A stretch of DNA of 64,000 bases from Acanthosepion lycidas (Eukaryota > Mollusca > Cephalopoda > Sepiida > Sepiidae), in the NCBI GenBank assembly GCA_963932145.1, contig OZ010581.1, positions 81,150,641 through 81,214,640 of the forward strand, written 5' to 3'. How positions within the stretch are numbered: position 1 is the stretch's first letter; each line of letters opens with the position of its first letter. A model generated the notes under the pieces. The model was not told the origin of the DNA. It was given only the letters and a program-made list of their open reading frames with translations, and did no database searches. The position numbers and the translations under genes are program-made. Positions 45,136-57,496 of the stretch are shown piece by piece.

Positions 45136-45202
45136 AGTATGTGGTGCAGTTCAATTTACATGAATGATTTATGTAAATTGAACTTCACCAAATACTTGAT
45201 AT
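45130..45202. repeat. 32-bp inverted repeat beside (TA)n
   Basis: The arm 45130-45161 pairs with 45171-45202 at 30 of 32 positions around a 9-bp loop. Foldback directly at the end of the TA tract; palindromic MITE or cruciform-derived duplication. Confidence 0.92.
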
Positions 45203-45714
45203 TAAAATAACTGATCCGACGTGCAACTTTCGGATAATAACTGTGACATTCCTGTATTTATTGAACAATTTAGTTCATGCCACATTGACTGAAAAACCTA
45301 CCAGTACAAAAGAATTCTCCTATTATCATATTAGTACAAAAACGCACAATCTTAAAATTTTAAAATTCGACCTCAGCGTTGCGACCGCACGTTCCAAAAA
45401 AAATTCATTGCAATTAACAATAACACATTTCTAAAAACATTTTTCGGATTACATCTATATTTTCGTTGTTATTACGGAGAAGTAAAAAACAAAACAAATC
45501 TATTTCCATACCTGATGGTGTCTGTAGGAACAGATGAAAGCTTGTAAATAACTCAAAAAAAGACCTTATGCACCTGGAATTTATAAACAGGGATCATAAC
45601 ATTCATCTACAGGTTCGGGGTTAATGTACTTTATTAAATTTGTTTGCGAAGGCGTATTCTCACCATTTAAATTATTAAATTCTATATCTGTTTTTTGTAT
45701 GAATGATTCATGTA

Positions 45715-45718
<4 letters not shown>
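45203..45718. other. No gene recognised
   Basis: No motif. Confidence 0.5.

Positions 45719-45759
<41 letters not shown>
45719..45759. repeat. (TA)n microsatellite
   Basis: About 40 bp of TA. Confidence 0.95.
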
Positions 45760-45760
<1 letters not shown>

Positions 45761-45900
45761 ATCGGTCATAGTTTCAACCCAGATGTATTGACTAGAGCAG
45801 TTCAAAATTTCGAAAATCTTCCATTGATGTGTGCTTTCCTAATGAAAGTTCATACGTAAAAGATAAATATCCCCAAAATACTTTTTAAAAACACATCTGA

Positions 45901-45906
<6 letters not shown>

Positions 45907-45971
<65 letters not shown>

Positions 45972-45995
45972 ATGTGTGTGTGTGTGTAAGTGTGT
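45907..45995. repeat. (TA)n(GT)n microsatellite
   Basis: TA then GT with interruptions. Confidence 0.95.
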
Positions 45996-46039
45996 GTGTA
46001 AATGAGAGAAACCAGGCTACCGCATCAAAAATGATTTAT

Positions 46040-46195
46040 TTTCGCATTACTTACATTTTTCGAACTGTTTTCCTCATTTTTATTGTCTTATTCCCGACGT
46101 TTCGGCCGTTATATGCTCCGGCCTTCTTCTGATGATATACGTTGGAATTCGAACCGAACTCTATTTCGCCGACCGGGGTAAATAGTTCTAATTTC
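46040..46195 (-). mobile_element. Ceph-type SINE body, minus orientation
   Basis: The minus strand reads ttcggttcgaattccaacgt, atatcatcagaagaaggccg, then gcatataacggccgaaacgt cgggaataa. The GGCCG/CGGCC stem is intact, and the core CTGAAGA has become CAGAAGA. Confidence 0.78.
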
Positions 46196-46204
46196 GCGTT
46201 CAAT

Positions 46205-46335
46205 GTCTTTTGTTGATATCGAAAAGCGTACAGCTTTGGAAAGCCTACATTAGCCGAAATTTCATGAATATGACACTAAATATGAGGACAATAGTCCGAG
46301 CGATGGAAATTGTGTAAATAGTTACAACACCTCAT
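46205..46335 (+). mobile_element. Ceph-type SINE 3' part, plus orientation
   Basis: Carries agccgaaatttcatgaatat and aatatgaggacaatagtccg, as in the tails at 25915 and 63195. It faces the preceding copy, forming an inverted pair. Confidence 0.7.
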
Positions 46336-46644
46336 CTCAGAAATATATTTTCCTTTGTGTTCATCTAAAAAGAAATTTAATGTTTGGATAATAATTAAAG
46401 ACGCCATCTTTAAATACAATTTAATTTCCATCACGTGTAGCCATTTAAAAAGTTACAAAGGTGAAAGATATTTGAAATGTGTAAAAGGTGAACGGTATGA
46501 TGAAATCAAAATCTCATCGAATCTTAGGTTAGGCCATCCATTATCTGAATACAACCAGAATTTCAAATGCAAGGAACTTGATTAGATTTGTGTTATGATG
46601 TGTGTGTGTGGGGGGGGGGACAATGTTATCTATCTATGTTATTC

Positions 46645-46955
46645 TCATCAGCCATCACTTGCATTTTTACTTTGAATCTTAAACAGATAGATGCAATTAT
46701 TGAGGCATATAATGAGGAAATTTAGCTTGGAAAAACTTATATTTTCAGGGAATATTGAAAGCAAGAGAGACTGGGGGAAAACAGAGAGTAACCTAATTGA
46801 AGAGCTTATGCAAAAGGGTGGCAAAAAATTCGTTGGGTGTATGCCAAAATGCCAGACATTACTAAGAGCTACAAACCATAGCATATTGTGGAAAACCATG
46901 ATCGCTCTCTCTGAAAAGACACGGCTCTTAGAAGAAAACATGACAGTAACTTATA
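46645..46955 (+). pseudogene. LINE 3' fragment, family B
   Basis: The plus frame 46691-47002 reads MQLLRHIMRKFSLEKLIFSG, NIESKRDWGK and PKCQTLLRATNHSILWKTMI, the same C-terminal block as 26510 and 50350 (RQLKFLGHIMRKEGLENL-type). Here it stays in one frame for about 100 codons but lacks any RT. Confidence 0.8.
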
Positions 46956-48830
46956 TACATAGATCTGCTACACATTCCTATTCTCTAACTTTGTTCTACT
47001 GATTACCTCTAATGCTGCAATTGACTTTAATTGAATGTAGTTGCTAGGCATAAATCAGTCTTCAGACATTACCTACCGTTCGTGATATTCATCTTCAGCT
47101 GAAGGACAGTTACATCTTGATTTTAATTATGGAAATCTACTACTGATTCTACTTTTAAAAACAGATCCAGTCTATCAGCTGTGCATTTGCCTGTCGCTTG
47201 GTTACACTTTAAATTGAATGTCTGGCCACTTTACGAGAATTACAGGTGACATGTAAACTCTTATATATACCGCATAGTCAGGTCACAGACGAGAAAGCCG
47301 TTTCCCTGACTAGACTTTTCTGGTGAGGAGGGGTCTCAGCGAAAAAAAAAACACCCATCAAAAAGCGGATAAAAATTGTAGGGTCAATAATCATTTAGCA
47401 TCTAAACTGATTTTCATCGCAATGTATACAATCAGTGCGGTGATAGAAGATCATCGCTGAACAAAGGATGTCCTTGATTAAAATCAACCACCAGGGCCGA
47501 GGGTTCACCCGATTATCAACGGCTAGTGTCAGTAACCAAGTGTAACCTTCCTTTGGATGACATCGTTTGTGGCCTGCCCTGGAGAGAAATAGGCTTCATT
47601 AGGTCTATTTGCCAAAGACACGGGTTTGAATTGGTCATGGTCTCAATGTTGCTAATTGGACATTGTAGGACTAGTAACATATGGCGTTGTTCAATGAATT
47701 TCAGTTCGGGAATACTCGGGTGTGACACAGATTTCATTAAGACATGAGCATCAGTTGTCAACATGATACACTACAGGTTGGCAATAGTTCTATAATGATG
47801 CGAGATATGATGATTTGATATAGCGTTGATTTCAGAATTATTCGAATAAAGAGACATGCCGTTTCGATTATATCCAGCTACCTGATACTCTCAAGTGAAG
47901 AATCTTGTACGTGAACAAACTTCTCGTCTATATCCAATAAAAGATCGAATAGGCCCTTGTTGGACATAAATATGGTGGCTACACCATTCATCGGAAATGC
48001 TCTTCAAATTAAATCTGAACTTCTTCGGTCAGTATTATCCTGTTGAAGTACTGCATGGCTGGGATACATTGAATCCTTAACTAGGTGCAAATAGACACTT
48101 ATTGGTCACCAGCCAAAGATGTTCTTTTTTAGACGGACCAGGCGACCGAACTCATATATATTTAAAACCGAGATAATATGTCCTATAATAAAGTTCCATA
48201 GTCGAATTGAATGAGTTATGAACATCACTGAAGAGTAGGCGCTATAATCTTACTCTTTCTTTCTTATTATAATGATATACCTATATAAAGAAAAAAAAAC
48301 AGAAGTGTGAATAATATTTCGATTTATATTTGCAAGAGATAAGGTAAATTCTAATCGTCATTGTAACATGTCAATATAAAAGAAGTGACACATTTATTTA
48401 AAATTATTCCGACGTTAAATTCATTCAGTTTGTACTTGGCGTGCGATCTTTGCGTTTCGTTAAATCAAGTCGTCAGCCTTTTTTCATATTTAATCCATTA
48501 GAAAGCTTTCACTCCTCCACGAACGGGTAAAGAATTTAAATCGATATAAAAGATGTTAAGACGAATAAAAAGAAATAAGTGCCAATGTATTAGTAACTTG
48601 GTTTTTAATAATGAGTAAGGAAATATTATATTTTATATAACGTGTGTGTTTTATCGATTGATTAGTTTTCTAGAGCTTATCAACTCTTTACAGGTTATTT
48701 AAAGCCAGAAAGAGTTTTTAAATTGTCGGAAATTTATTTGAGATGACAAAGGTTTAGAGATACAAACTGGAGGGAAAAGATGTAGGTTCATATCTTTTCA
48801 CAATTTTTCATAAGAGTAAGTGAATATAAC

Positions 48831-48834
<4 letters not shown>
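46956..48834. other. About 1.9 kb without a recognised gene
   Basis: Frames on both strands at 47516-47764 overlap each other and have no known motif. No repeat pair found. Confidence 0.5.
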
Positions 48835-48884
<50 letters not shown>

Positions 48885-48936
48885 CATTAAATACGTCAAT
48901 AAATAGTGACGATTAATTTACTTTTACATATGAGAC

Positions 48937-49016
<80 letters not shown>

Positions 49017-49072
49017 CCGTCTCATATGTAAAAGTAAATTAATCGTCACTATTTATTGACGTATTTAATGTT
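48835..49072. repeat. Perfect 60-bp inverted repeat around (TA)n
   Basis: Arm 48883-48942 is the exact reverse complement of 49013-49072, with a 70-bp TA/GT loop between and another (TA)n on the left outside. Confidence 0.95.
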
Positions 49073-49164
49073 TTTTTTACTTTCAATATCTGTTTTCCCT
49101 CTTCGCACTCTGATGTGAACAGACACGCCATGCACCAGAGCGGAATTTCAATCTATGAATAAGT

Positions 49165-49325
<161 letters not shown>

Positions 49326-50345
49326 TTTAACGCTCTTTGCTCTTTCGGTTCGTATACTGTCCATATTATACCAACAAACCACTCAAATATGCTATTTTAA
49401 ATCCACTTTTTCCCTTCAATCCAGTTTTGTTCGTTTCTATGTTTCTTCTTTTCTCACTTGATATACAACCTGGAGTGCCTCCCACTCCGGGTTTGTGAAC
49501 GTGTTTGCTGTTTTACGAAAGTCTCGTCTGCACGCATTGTTGAAATTCTATCGTTTCCAGATCAGCAGACCTTTTTCACATTAATGCCATCGACTCTTTC
49601 AACGATTTACCGCGCTATTTCCGCCATTGCTGCATGCTACAACGTTACTTGATTTTAATTCATGCGCTTTTTGCTATAACAATCTATTTGCGCTGTTCCA
49701 TCCCCTGTCAACCGCCCACTTTTAGATAAATTCAACCGATACACTTACTTCACTGGCCAAGTCCGATACGATACAGGACTGGAGAAAGAAAACATAAAGT
49801 AATTGATTGAAATATAGAAGCAATTGAATTCCAAGCAAAGAAACAAGCAGATCAACAAAACAGAAACAACGAGGAAAAATATCTGAAAAAGGCGAATAGG
49901 AATGGCAATGACAACGTGGGAAGAATTACGAAGAAAGACAAAACAAAACAAAAAAGTCTACCGCCCCATCAGCTAATAATAAGTGATACATTGGGAAATG
50001 TTTGCAGTTTTTTTAATTTAAGTTATATGCTGAGATTTTGCAGATATATTTAGTGTGTTTGTAATTGTCTATTATTTCAATCACTTTCTAAAATGTATGA
50101 ATACGTAGTTATTTTCACACATATCAGTAGGAATGTGTTTTTCTTTTTAATATAAACACCTTCACTGTACATATAATATATTTAATGCTCAATAATATTC
50201 ATAGATCTAAAGTTGAAAATTAGAGATCAAAATTCTCTAAACGAAATATTCAGAAGCAGTAAAATTGTGTTACAAAAGAAAATAGTACCGTTCTGTGACG
50301 TAATATGAAATCCCCTATAATGGGCACTAAAAATTTTCCTCTAAG
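49326..50345. other. No gene recognised
   Basis: No supported feature. Confidence 0.5.
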
Positions 50346-50349
50346 GTTA

Positions 50350-50740
50350 GGATGAGACTTAGAGCAACAATTATGTAATTCTTCAGAAAGATGCGGTTTT
50401 AGATGATGAACGGAGAATTTCAGTAACGAGGAAATCGTAAGGGAAATTAAATAAGAAATAAGACTTGTAAATAATATCAGAGAAAGACAGTTGAAATATA
50501 AGCGACATATTATGGGAAAAAGGGCTTGGATAGATTGAAGCTCACAGGACATATCGAAGTTTAGAGATAAGGTATCGAGTAATCTACATAATAAACGCGT
50601 GGAAATCGATGACAGAACAATAACTGCGAGGCAAAGTAAGGGGATATATATTAGTAGGAGCTGCAATGAATGCATTGCAGAACTAAAGAAATGAGAGTAG
50701 GGGAAATAACATGGAAAGTTCTGTAAGTAATCTCTTTGGT
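50350..50740 (+). pseudogene. LINE 3' fragment, family B
   Basis: The plus strand gives RQLKYKRHIMGK, NKRVEIDDRTITARQ and a terminal AAMN-like block in broken frames, aligning in order with 26510-26905. More decayed than the other two copies. The 141-codon minus frame over it is a shadow. Confidence 0.65.
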
Positions 50741-50769
50741 AACTTGACTTTACAAAATTAAGCGCATTG

Positions 50770-50985
50770 CATGATTGAGACCTGGTCTCGTTATCTTACA
50801 GTTGAAATGGCTAGAGGTAACCGTAGGTTCTATGCTAACAGTTTCTTCATTCGCACTTTTCGCTTTTAATTTGATCTTTCCTTAATGTTTCCCTTTTTCT
50901 CATATTCTTTCACGTTCAATAAATTTTGACGTTTTAGTGGCTCCCTTGCTTTGCTTGATGAAAATCATTATAAACTGTGGTATAA
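50770..50985 (+). pseudogene. LINE 3' fragment, family A
   Basis: Matches 34120-34390 in order: tcttacagttgaaatggcta, ttctatgctaacagtttctt, and a terminal cttgctttgcttgatgaaaa. Only the last part of the LINE remains. Confidence 0.65.
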
Positions 50986-51299
50986 ATTGCCTTTTGTTTC
51001 TATTTAAATGTTCGGTTTCTCTTTTAATACAATGTACAGGTTGAAGTTTCATACTTTATAGGAGACAGTTCTTCTAATAACAGAATAAAAAAATCATCTT
51101 CATACTGACGATCGGATATACAGAGGTGCACAAGTATACACATACATGTATGTTCTAGTTTCAAACATCTAGTTAAATGTAACCTGATTCTTGACCTAAT
51201 GATCTGGTTGGGGAAAGTTGATTTAAAAACGCCGCAAAAATTTTCACCAGAAAGGAATTTAGCATTAAAAAAAAAAGCGTGCAACTAGGAAAGAATAAA

Positions 51300-51515
51300 T
51301 AGAACCAGTTCTAAGTTTATTAGGATACCAACACACTTGCAGTACTTGTGGAAATGTCATAGTTTTGGTGGCTTGTTTAGTCGCATGAGATCACATCAGA
51401 GAGGTCAGGTGTATATCCTCTGTATGTAAGTCTTCTAGAAAAACCTGCAGGTTACTTGTGCGAGTTTTGTGACAAGATTTGTTGACCTGTTTTTTGACTC
51501 AAACATCATGTAATT
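51300..51515 (+). pseudogene. Retroelement fragment with two C2H2 zinc-finger-like motifs
   Basis: Across frames: CSTCG followed by GLFSRMRSHQRGQ, then YLCEFCDKIC and LKHHVI. Paired CxxC...HxxxH motifs of this type occur at the C-terminus of some LINE proteins. Frameshifts lie within the first finger and a stop follows the second CxxC. A host zinc-finger gene remnant is the alternative. Confidence 0.5.
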
Positions 51516-52405
51516 GTAAGCAGAGACAGGCAACTTTCCAAAACGGGTAACACAAACAAACTTTGTTTACCACATGTGTAAAAGAGGTTTGAAAAGTAAA
51601 CCTGGCCTTAAGGACCATTAGGGCCCATAGCCGAGCGTTATCTAACGCATAAATGATAGAAAATAGAAAGTTCTGAATGAAAAACACAAAACTCTACCAA
51701 GAGAGATGGTCTTTTTCTGCAAAGAAGTGACAATCACCATGTTCCAGTGTCTTCATATGCATAAAACCTTGAGTCATGTCCTTGGATAACTTCGTCATAT
51801 CGAGACTTTCATATGAATGCGCTGCATGGCTTCAAAACCATTCAAAATATATAAACTGTCAGCGATATGCAGCCGCTTTCTAAGATCAATGGCTTAAATG
51901 GCCTTGAACGATTGAAACCTGTAGATGTTGGTTAAAATTATCGTTCGAATATGGCGAAGAAGAGCTATAGAATCACATACAAAAATTGTACCAAATAACA
52001 TAAACCCCAACATTTGAGGATTTTCAATAATAGCCACAACTAAATGTTTTATCACATATAAATCAAAGAGAAAATAATGACATAAATAGGATATTTTTTA
52101 CCCATACTACTTGATAGAAAAGGTTAGGAAGGAAACCTCATACTGGAAAGAGCGATAACAGCTGCTGGACTTGAAAGACTTATTTCCATTAAAAGTTTTT
52201 TGAAGAGGAAGGTTTTATGAATTTCGACAGACAGTAACACTTTCTGCTCGTTCATAAGATTGCGCATTTTTTCTGATGAGGAAACACTAGTACAGGATTC
52301 GGCCGAGATTCCCCGACATAATGGTAAGGTATGAGTTAGATGAAGACTCCATTGCTACTAATGTCTTATTATGTGGGAAGTATTTTTCGGAGGTATTTAT
52401 TTTCC
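51516..52405. other. No gene recognised
   Basis: No motif found. Confidence 0.5.
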
Positions 52406-52407
52406 AA

Positions 52408-52409
<2 letters not shown>

Positions 52410-52491
<82 letters not shown>
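52410..52491. repeat. (GT)n(TA)n microsatellite
   Basis: GT then about 65 bp of TA. Confidence 0.95.
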
Positions 52492-52493
<2 letters not shown>

Positions 52494-53272
52494 TACAATT
52501 GGAATTAAGATACCATTACTGAATGATTATTTTCAACCTCGAATTTTAGTTTAAAATTCACAGGATTTTACAAACTGTTTATGGAGTCAGTTTGTTGAAA
52601 GGGACTGACTAGCTGGGGAATCTATTGATTAATGGTATTTAAATTCCAAGTGTATGTAATGTTTTGCTCTGTTTAATGAAAATAGACAGTGAGCGTTCTT
52701 TGTCAGTCCATTTTAACATTTAATATTAAATATTTAAAATTATATATATATATATATATATATATCAAGAGATATAGAAAGTGCCTGAGTGTGGAGAGGA
52801 TTGACATCCGTTATTATTATTAGGCACCCCAAATGTCGATCTATACGATGAGAAATCATGCATACGCATACATTCATGTGATAAGACATGTTTCCTCTGG
52901 AAAGTGAATACCTGGATATATATAAAACGTAACTAGTAAATGCTATATATCGGTCTGTACATCGAGGAGAATATTCTCAAGTACATTGTGCAAAGAATAA
53001 TTGTTCGAATATATTTTTTACTATCAACACGCTATTCTCAAAGGAATGACATTTGAAGAGTTTCAGCATGCAGGAAAACGTCAAAAACGTTTGACGTCAT
53101 CAGGTGTTTGAGACATGAACCAGTTTAGGGAATTATTTTTTTAATGAAAGTAGGAAAACTGGAAATTCTTAAATACATACAGGCAGAAAGACAGATACAC
53201 CTACATATATTAGTCAGGGGAAAAGTTGGCAGATACGATTAAGATGTATGTAAGAGTTTGAGTATGAGTATG
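52492..53272. other. No gene recognised; short (TA)n at 52741-52765
   Basis: AT-rich sequence only. Confidence 0.5.
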
Positions 53273-53273
53273 A

Positions 53274-53347
<74 letters not shown>

Positions 53348-53400
53348 TGGTGTTGCATTATATCGAAGAAAATATATATATATATAAATATATATAATAT
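53274..53400. repeat. (TA)n microsatellite
   Basis: About 70 bp of TA to 53345, with shorter TA blocks following. Confidence 0.95.
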
Positions 53401-53711
53401 GTGTGTTTATCATTTAAATAAAATATTCTACATATATGATCGCATATGAATGTTTGCATGAAGACAACATATATTTTTTATCATAACTGAAGACAGTCAT
53501 TATCGAGTGCTATAATATGATTTGTATTAAACCTGCGCATTTGTGAAAGCTTAGTAAAGAAAACTCAGAGGACGACAAATAATGTTTAATAAATAAATAA
53601 TATGGCGTCTATTTCACTGAAACCCCTATAATAACATTTGAAGTATAAAAATGTCAGATCAAAAATAAATCCATTAATCTTTTAAAAAAATGCAGCGCCA
53701 TATCAAGTTCA

Positions 53712-53885
53712 AAAACCGGTTCGGATTGAGCATAGGCATTCCCTAGATGGGTGCGCGCTCTGGAATACCAGGTGCAATATGCTTGGATGTGGTGGTGGTG
53801 TAATCTATAACGGTACGGAATTGAAAATCGGAGAGCCACGTTCTAATCCCAGTCGGATTCTTTATATTCACTGACGCAAAAAATA
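53712..53885 (+). mobile_element. Composite 5S-tRNA SINE, clearest copy
   Basis: 53712-53784 follows the 3' two-thirds of 5S rRNA (accggttcggattgagc, ccctagatgggtgcgcgctc, tggaataccaggtgcaatat, gctt). It continues into a tRNA-like segment with A box gtggtgtaatctataacgg and B box gagccacgttctaatcccag, then the tail ttctttatattcactgacgc. Two different pol III-derived modules in tandem make it chimeric; such 5S/tRNA chimeras are known in some vertebrate SINEs. Confidence 0.78.
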
Positions 53886-54460
53886 TGAGTATATTTCTTT
53901 CTTGTCATGAATTGCGTTCTATTTTAAAATATCTTTAAAAAAGCCTTTTCATTAATAACCTGGAAAAGAACTCCTGTGTTATAAGGATAAACAGCCAAAC
54001 ATTTTGAAAATCGTTAAGACCTGAAACAGCGCTTTTAATGAGTAAAGAAGACAAAAATATTTCATGTAAATAGCGAAAAGTTAAGGAAGAATTCATTGAC
54101 CATTTAATCATTGCCATTTTTTCTTTTGAAAGAGCGATAGCGATCACTTGACATTTGCATTTGGTAATTAAAAGTTTTGCCATATCTAAGAAATACGTGC
54201 GCACGCACATACACATATACAGAAAGATGGGAAGAGAGAGGTTTGCAAGGAATAATAATTTTACTTAACCGGTTATGTAAAACTATTTTCTATGAAAACC
54301 CATATGTATGTAAGACAACTTTAATAATTCTCTGTTGATCGACATGAACTACAAATATTGCATGTAAAATCCTCAGAGGCTTTTCAGACTCTTATTATCT
54401 TCTCTATGCAGTGAATTTTATACGGATCCTTCTAACACTTTCACTTTTTACCCACACACA
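53886..54460. other. No gene recognised
   Basis: No motif. A 93-codon minus frame (53935-54216) shows no domain. Confidence 0.5.
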
Positions 54461-54482
54461 CACACACATATATATATATATA

Positions 54483-54958
54483 ATGTAATGAAAAACAAAC
54501 CACTTTAAGGTACCATTACGATAATTTATTTCACCTAAATCCTTTTTTAAGGATTCAGGTTCATCAGGTAAAACTTCCAACAACGAATTGAGAGGAAAAA
54601 TGGGATTAGAAATTGGTGGGTAGTGTAATTTTTGTAATTTAATAGAGGGGGTTGAGAGTGGTAGTTAAACAGACAATATAAAGTATAGGGAGGGGTTAAT
54701 TTTATATCTCTCTTAAGTATGTTTTATATTGGAGTAGGAGGAGTGACAGAACCTTGACCTCTTTAGATGGTTAATAAAACGGAAATGAATTGTAGAAAAT
54801 GTATACAAGTGAGTCTTATGGTAAAAAGAGAGATAGAGGGAAGGGGGAAAGAGAGATGGAGTTGTTATAATTTTGTTTTAACAAAATTATGTTTGTGAGG
54901 ACAGAGCTAATATGTAATGAAAAACAAACCACTTTAAGGTACCATTACGATAATTTAT
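54483..54958 (-). mobile_element. Short PLE-type element with direct terminal repeats
   Basis: A 47-bp direct repeat (atgtaatgaaaaacaaacca... at 54483-54529 and 54912-54958) is exact. The 382-bp interior has no frame, but the minus strand holds a hammerhead-like core abutting the left repeat. Terminal direct repeats plus a hammerhead are features of PLE pLTRs and of small non-autonomous retrozymes. (TA)n lies on both outer sides. Confidence 0.6.
54528..54567 (-). ncRNA. Hammerhead-like ribozyme core, best in window
   Basis: The minus strand reads CTGATGA, stem ACCTGAATCC, loop TTAAAAAA, stem GGATTTAGGT, then GAAAT. All ten positions of the stem pair (one G-U), and both core strands CUGAUGA and GAAA fit the hammerhead consensus. 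Helices I and III and the cleavage triplet could not be settled by eye. Confidence 0.6.
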
Positions 54959-54978
54959 ATATATAATTTATATATATA

Positions 54979-55070
<92 letters not shown>
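54957..55070. repeat. (TA)n microsatellite
   Basis: About 90 bp of TA preceded by ataattta units. Confidence 0.95.
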
Positions 55071-55073
<3 letters not shown>

Positions 55074-55477
55074 TGGGGGGCTCAATATCGCATGGTGACT
55101 TAGACCAGAATATCTCCTGTCCTTATAGTCTAAACCTTCAATGAGAAATTATTTCAGGTCATGCTCCATTTTGGCACAGTGTCGCTCAGCAGCTATCGAA
55201 ATGCAAATAGTATAGATAACTGACATGTAAGATTCAGCCACTTAAAATGATTGAAAAGAACTGATAACCTTAACATCTGGAATGTAAGAAATATTGTTTA
55301 TATTTTTGTTAAAGATAGCTTCAATAATAGTATTAGTAACTACAGATTATACACACACAATCAAACACAGACATACACACACACATATCGATTTGTCTGT
55401 ACAAAAACTCATGGCACGTTCGATATCTGCTGACAGATGATATCTGCTCAACATGTGTATCAACTAAAATATGTTTA

Positions 55478-55479
<2 letters not shown>
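55071..55479. other. No gene recognised
   Basis: Unique sequence with a short CA block near 55350-55385. Confidence 0.5.
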
Positions 55480-55516
<37 letters not shown>

Positions 55517-55537
55517 TATACACAGACACACACACAG

Positions 55538-55570
<33 letters not shown>

Positions 55571-55592
55571 ATATACACACACACACACACAG

Positions 55593-55668
<76 letters not shown>
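55480..55668. repeat. (TA)n/(CA)n microsatellite cluster
   Basis: TA, CACAGA, TA, CA and a 70-bp TA block. Overlapping Tyr/Ile/Val/Cys frames are artefacts. Confidence 0.95.
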
Positions 55669-55670
<2 letters not shown>

Positions 55671-56093
55671 CATGACCGAATAAAAAAAGCACCCAAAAAC
55701 ATATATAGAATTTCTGAAGCTCTATTGGATTATTTTTGTTATTAATCCGTCATATTTTATTACTTCAAATATTATTCTTAGTGGATAACCGTATATGAGT
55801 ATAACGCCCCATTTTTTTCAAACAATGTTTATTTCGTTTACTGGTCTGCGTATTCAAGAAAATAAAGAAAATGTTGAACTTCCGTCCCCCTTCATAAGAC
55901 GGACCATCCGTCCAAAATTCTACTTAACACACAGTAGTTTCTCCTATGACATGTTGTCACCGGTTTGAATCCTGCCGTCGTACATATTTCCTTTAAGTTT
56001 TCCCGAACCTACAGGTTGGTAGAAGAAATAAATATTGTTTGAAACACATACGTTTTACTCAAACACGGCTATCCACTTAAAAATAGTTTTTGA

Positions 56094-56145
<52 letters not shown>

Positions 56146-57490
56146 GCTGGCATTGTTATTACTTTTACTTTGAATATAAGGGCCTTGATAATGATAAAGG
56201 ATTATCGGCTAAATTGTGGTTATCAATAGTAATGAGTAATGTTTATTAAGAATTCAATTGCTCTGTTATTTGGATACTTTATCAAAATTCTTGTAATTAT
56301 CAAATACTTTCAGTTATAACCCCACTCCTGTATTACAATGTAAATCCAGAAATATTTGTCTACTCGTTCTATTTTCTGTATACAAAACTGAGTATAGCGT
56401 AAATTATTATTGTTCATATGACAATATTAGCGTAAATATTATCGATCCATAAGCTGCATAATAATGCCTTCAAATATTACACTAATTACACTATTACACT
56501 AATGCAGTATTATGAATGGAAACCAAAGCTGAACAGCTATATGGTTGTAGTTAGTTAATCTTAAATGTTCGGAAGCCATCCTTGTAAAATATATATCTCA
56601 TAGATGAACAGAAATGATCACTGTAAGAATTCTTATATTAATAATTACTAATAGTTCTCGTAAGAATTGCACGGCATTCCTATTTAAATTTTTTAGTTTT
56701 TTTTTTCTTTTTCTCACTAAAATCAAACGGCAACTCTGATATGTCCTTTCTTTATTTCCTCCCTGTCGATCAAAACAGGTGTTTCCTTTTTTTTTCTTTA
56801 TCTCACTGCAAACAAGTAGCGTTTTTGATAAGCCTTTTCCGTCTTTCTACACGATCAAAACGGAATAGTCTATTATTTATGAGATACTGGCATGTGGTAA
56901 CATACGTACGCGCTAGCTCAGGAACCACAAGAGGGTCAAGTAGAATTATAATAGTTATGTGACCCAAAGAAATTTATTAACTATTTTTTAATATATCTTG
57001 CTTAGTTTGTATTCGATTATGCATTGTATATGCATATATCTTATCATGCCAAAAGTCATGCGATAGCATTAGGTAACGTTAATGGTAGGTAGCATGAAAA
57101 ATAAGTATTTCCCAATGAATTGATCTGATATTTGGTCATTGGGAAGAATATTGAGCCCCCAAAAAACCTTTGGCAATACTTCGTATTTAATAATTACAAT
57201 ACTTTCGTTGAATCTAATCATTAACGACAGATCATTAAATATATTCAACCATATAAGATAATTAAATAACTTTGGCCGAGCAAAAGACGTTAATTTTAGC
57301 GTAAAATCAATGATTAAAATAAATGCCAAAATGAAAATCAGCTGCTTTTCCACAACGTCGCAGTGGTTGAACTACATCTATTTGAAAGGTGAATTTTGAT
57401 TATATTACATCCAACTTATTTCTAGGTCTTTTTGCGGTAGCCATATAGGTTCAGGAGTGTTGAGTTTTTGTTTAAAAGCAACCATAGATT
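55669..57490. other. About 1.8 kb without a recognised gene; (TA)n at 56098-56141
   Basis: Frames of 73 and 94 codons (56741, 57069 minus) show no known motif. Confidence 0.5.
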
Positions 57491-57496
57491 TAAATA

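Noticed and set aside
50250-50675. 141-codon minus frame
   Set aside because: Hydrophobic, no motif, and antisense to a LINE C-terminal fragment.
52271-52286. CTGATGAGGAAAC as a hammerhead core
   Set aside because: Nothing lies between the two core strands, so helix II cannot form; chance string.
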